Source: a virus
DNA: 33,094 nt
Direction: 5' to 3' (one strand)
IMG/VR virus record: IMGVR_UViG_3300047551_001796
Location: 1-33,094 of that record
The notes under the pieces were generated by a model that worked only from the letters and a program-made list of their open reading frames with translations, did not search any database and was not told the DNA's origin. Below, piece by piece: positions 32,838 through 33,094 of the stretch (position 1 is its first letter; each line of letters begins with the position of its first letter). The position numbers and the translations under genes were made by a program.

Positions 32838-33094
32838 ATGGCAACCAGAAATCAAATCAATAATATTCCTTTAAGGAAGATTACAGATTTTAAAAGCAAA
32901 CTAGCAGGTGGTGGTACAAGAAGTAATCTTTTTGAAGTTGAGTTAGCATTTCCAGCAGCAGTTGGTGTTGATGCTAATGTTCTAGATAAATCTAGATTTC
33001 TTGTAAAGGCAGCAGCACTCCCAGCTTCTAATGTAACTCCTGTTGAAGTTGCTTTTAGAGGAAGAACTCTAAAATTAGCTGGAGATCGTTCATT
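32838..33094 (+). CDS. 19: tail tube protein gp19 (5' part, runs off right edge)
   Basis: ATG 32838 lies 10 bases after AGAGG (32823-32827) and opens a frame of 85 codons to the window end. The sequence RNQINNIPLRKITDFKSKL, then RSNLFEVELAFPAA and FLVKAAALPASNVTPVEVAF, is the typical N-terminus of the T4-like tube protein, which stacks in hexameric rings inside the sheath. T4 gp19 is 163 residues, so about half is visible. It follows gp18 after a 22-base gap without a clear promoter of its own, suggesting a shared transcript. Confidence 0.94.
   Translation, partial: MATRNQINNIPLRKITDFKSKLAGGGTRSNLFEVELAFPAAVGVDANVLDKSRFLVKAAALPASNVTPVEVAFRGRTLKLAGDRS

Noticed and set aside
1-33094. tRNA genes, CRISPR arrays, insertion sequences, auxiliary metabolic genes, anti-defence genes
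   Set aside because: None were seen on reading both strands; the window is wholly occupied by virion and packaging genes.

Overview
This window is a strongly AT-rich stretch of late structural and packaging genes from a T4-like myovirus. Every supported gene is on the + strand. The order is baseplate wedge (gp7-like, gp8), a giant DUF4815 protein, neck (gp13, gp14), tail completion (gp15), terminase small subunit (gp16), terminase large subunit (gp17), tail sheath (gp18), tail tube (gp19). This T4 late order, the absence of recognisable T4 gp9-gp12 and wac, and several small conserved genes I recognise from marine T4-like phages point to a marine T4-like phage of picocyanobacteria (Prochlorococcus/Synechococcus). 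A SAR11 (Pelagibacter) phage of the same broad group is the main alternative. No host, tRNA, CRISPR, transposon or auxiliary metabolic gene is visible.

Layout. Positions 1-12018 hold one enormous gp7-like baseplate gene. It is open at the left edge and at least about 4,005 codons long, but it is split by a single -1 frame break in an A6 run at 3389-3394, inside a YHYH domain. A T4-type late promoter (TATAAATA, 12024-12031) then precedes gp8 (12051-13625), the 2,396-residue DUF4815 protein (13629-20819) and two tiny overlapping genes (20819-21019, 21006-21179). A second exact late promoter (21181-21188) precedes two small virion genes, gp13, gp14, gp15, gp16, a mosaic Cys/Lys-rich protein (25517-27061), two conserved marine-phage genes (27061-27369, 27372-28646), gp17 (28652-30349) and a small zinc-ribbon protein (30349-30573). 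A promoter-like AATAAATA (30615-30622) precedes gp18 (30659-32815) and gp19 (32838 to the right edge). Genes are packed tightly, mostly with TAATG stop/start overlaps, and no gene-free stretch exceeds 90 bases.

How they work together. The gp7-like protein and gp8 build the baseplate wedges. The DUF4815 protein and small fibre-like proteins probably form the baseplate periphery or short-fibre layer. gp19 and gp18 form tube and sheath, gp15 caps them, and gp13/gp14 form the neck joining head and tail. gp16 and gp17 package DNA. The most unusual features are: (i) the same families of small beta-rich modules (GSGYT-type and SGA...GE-type) recurring in the gp7-like protein, gp8, the DUF4815 protein and the neck protein gp14; (ii) a multi-module basic/Cys-rich protein lying between the two terminase subunits, in the same frame as gp16 and separated from it only by a TAG and 12 bases; and (iii) the size and frame break of the gp7-like gene.
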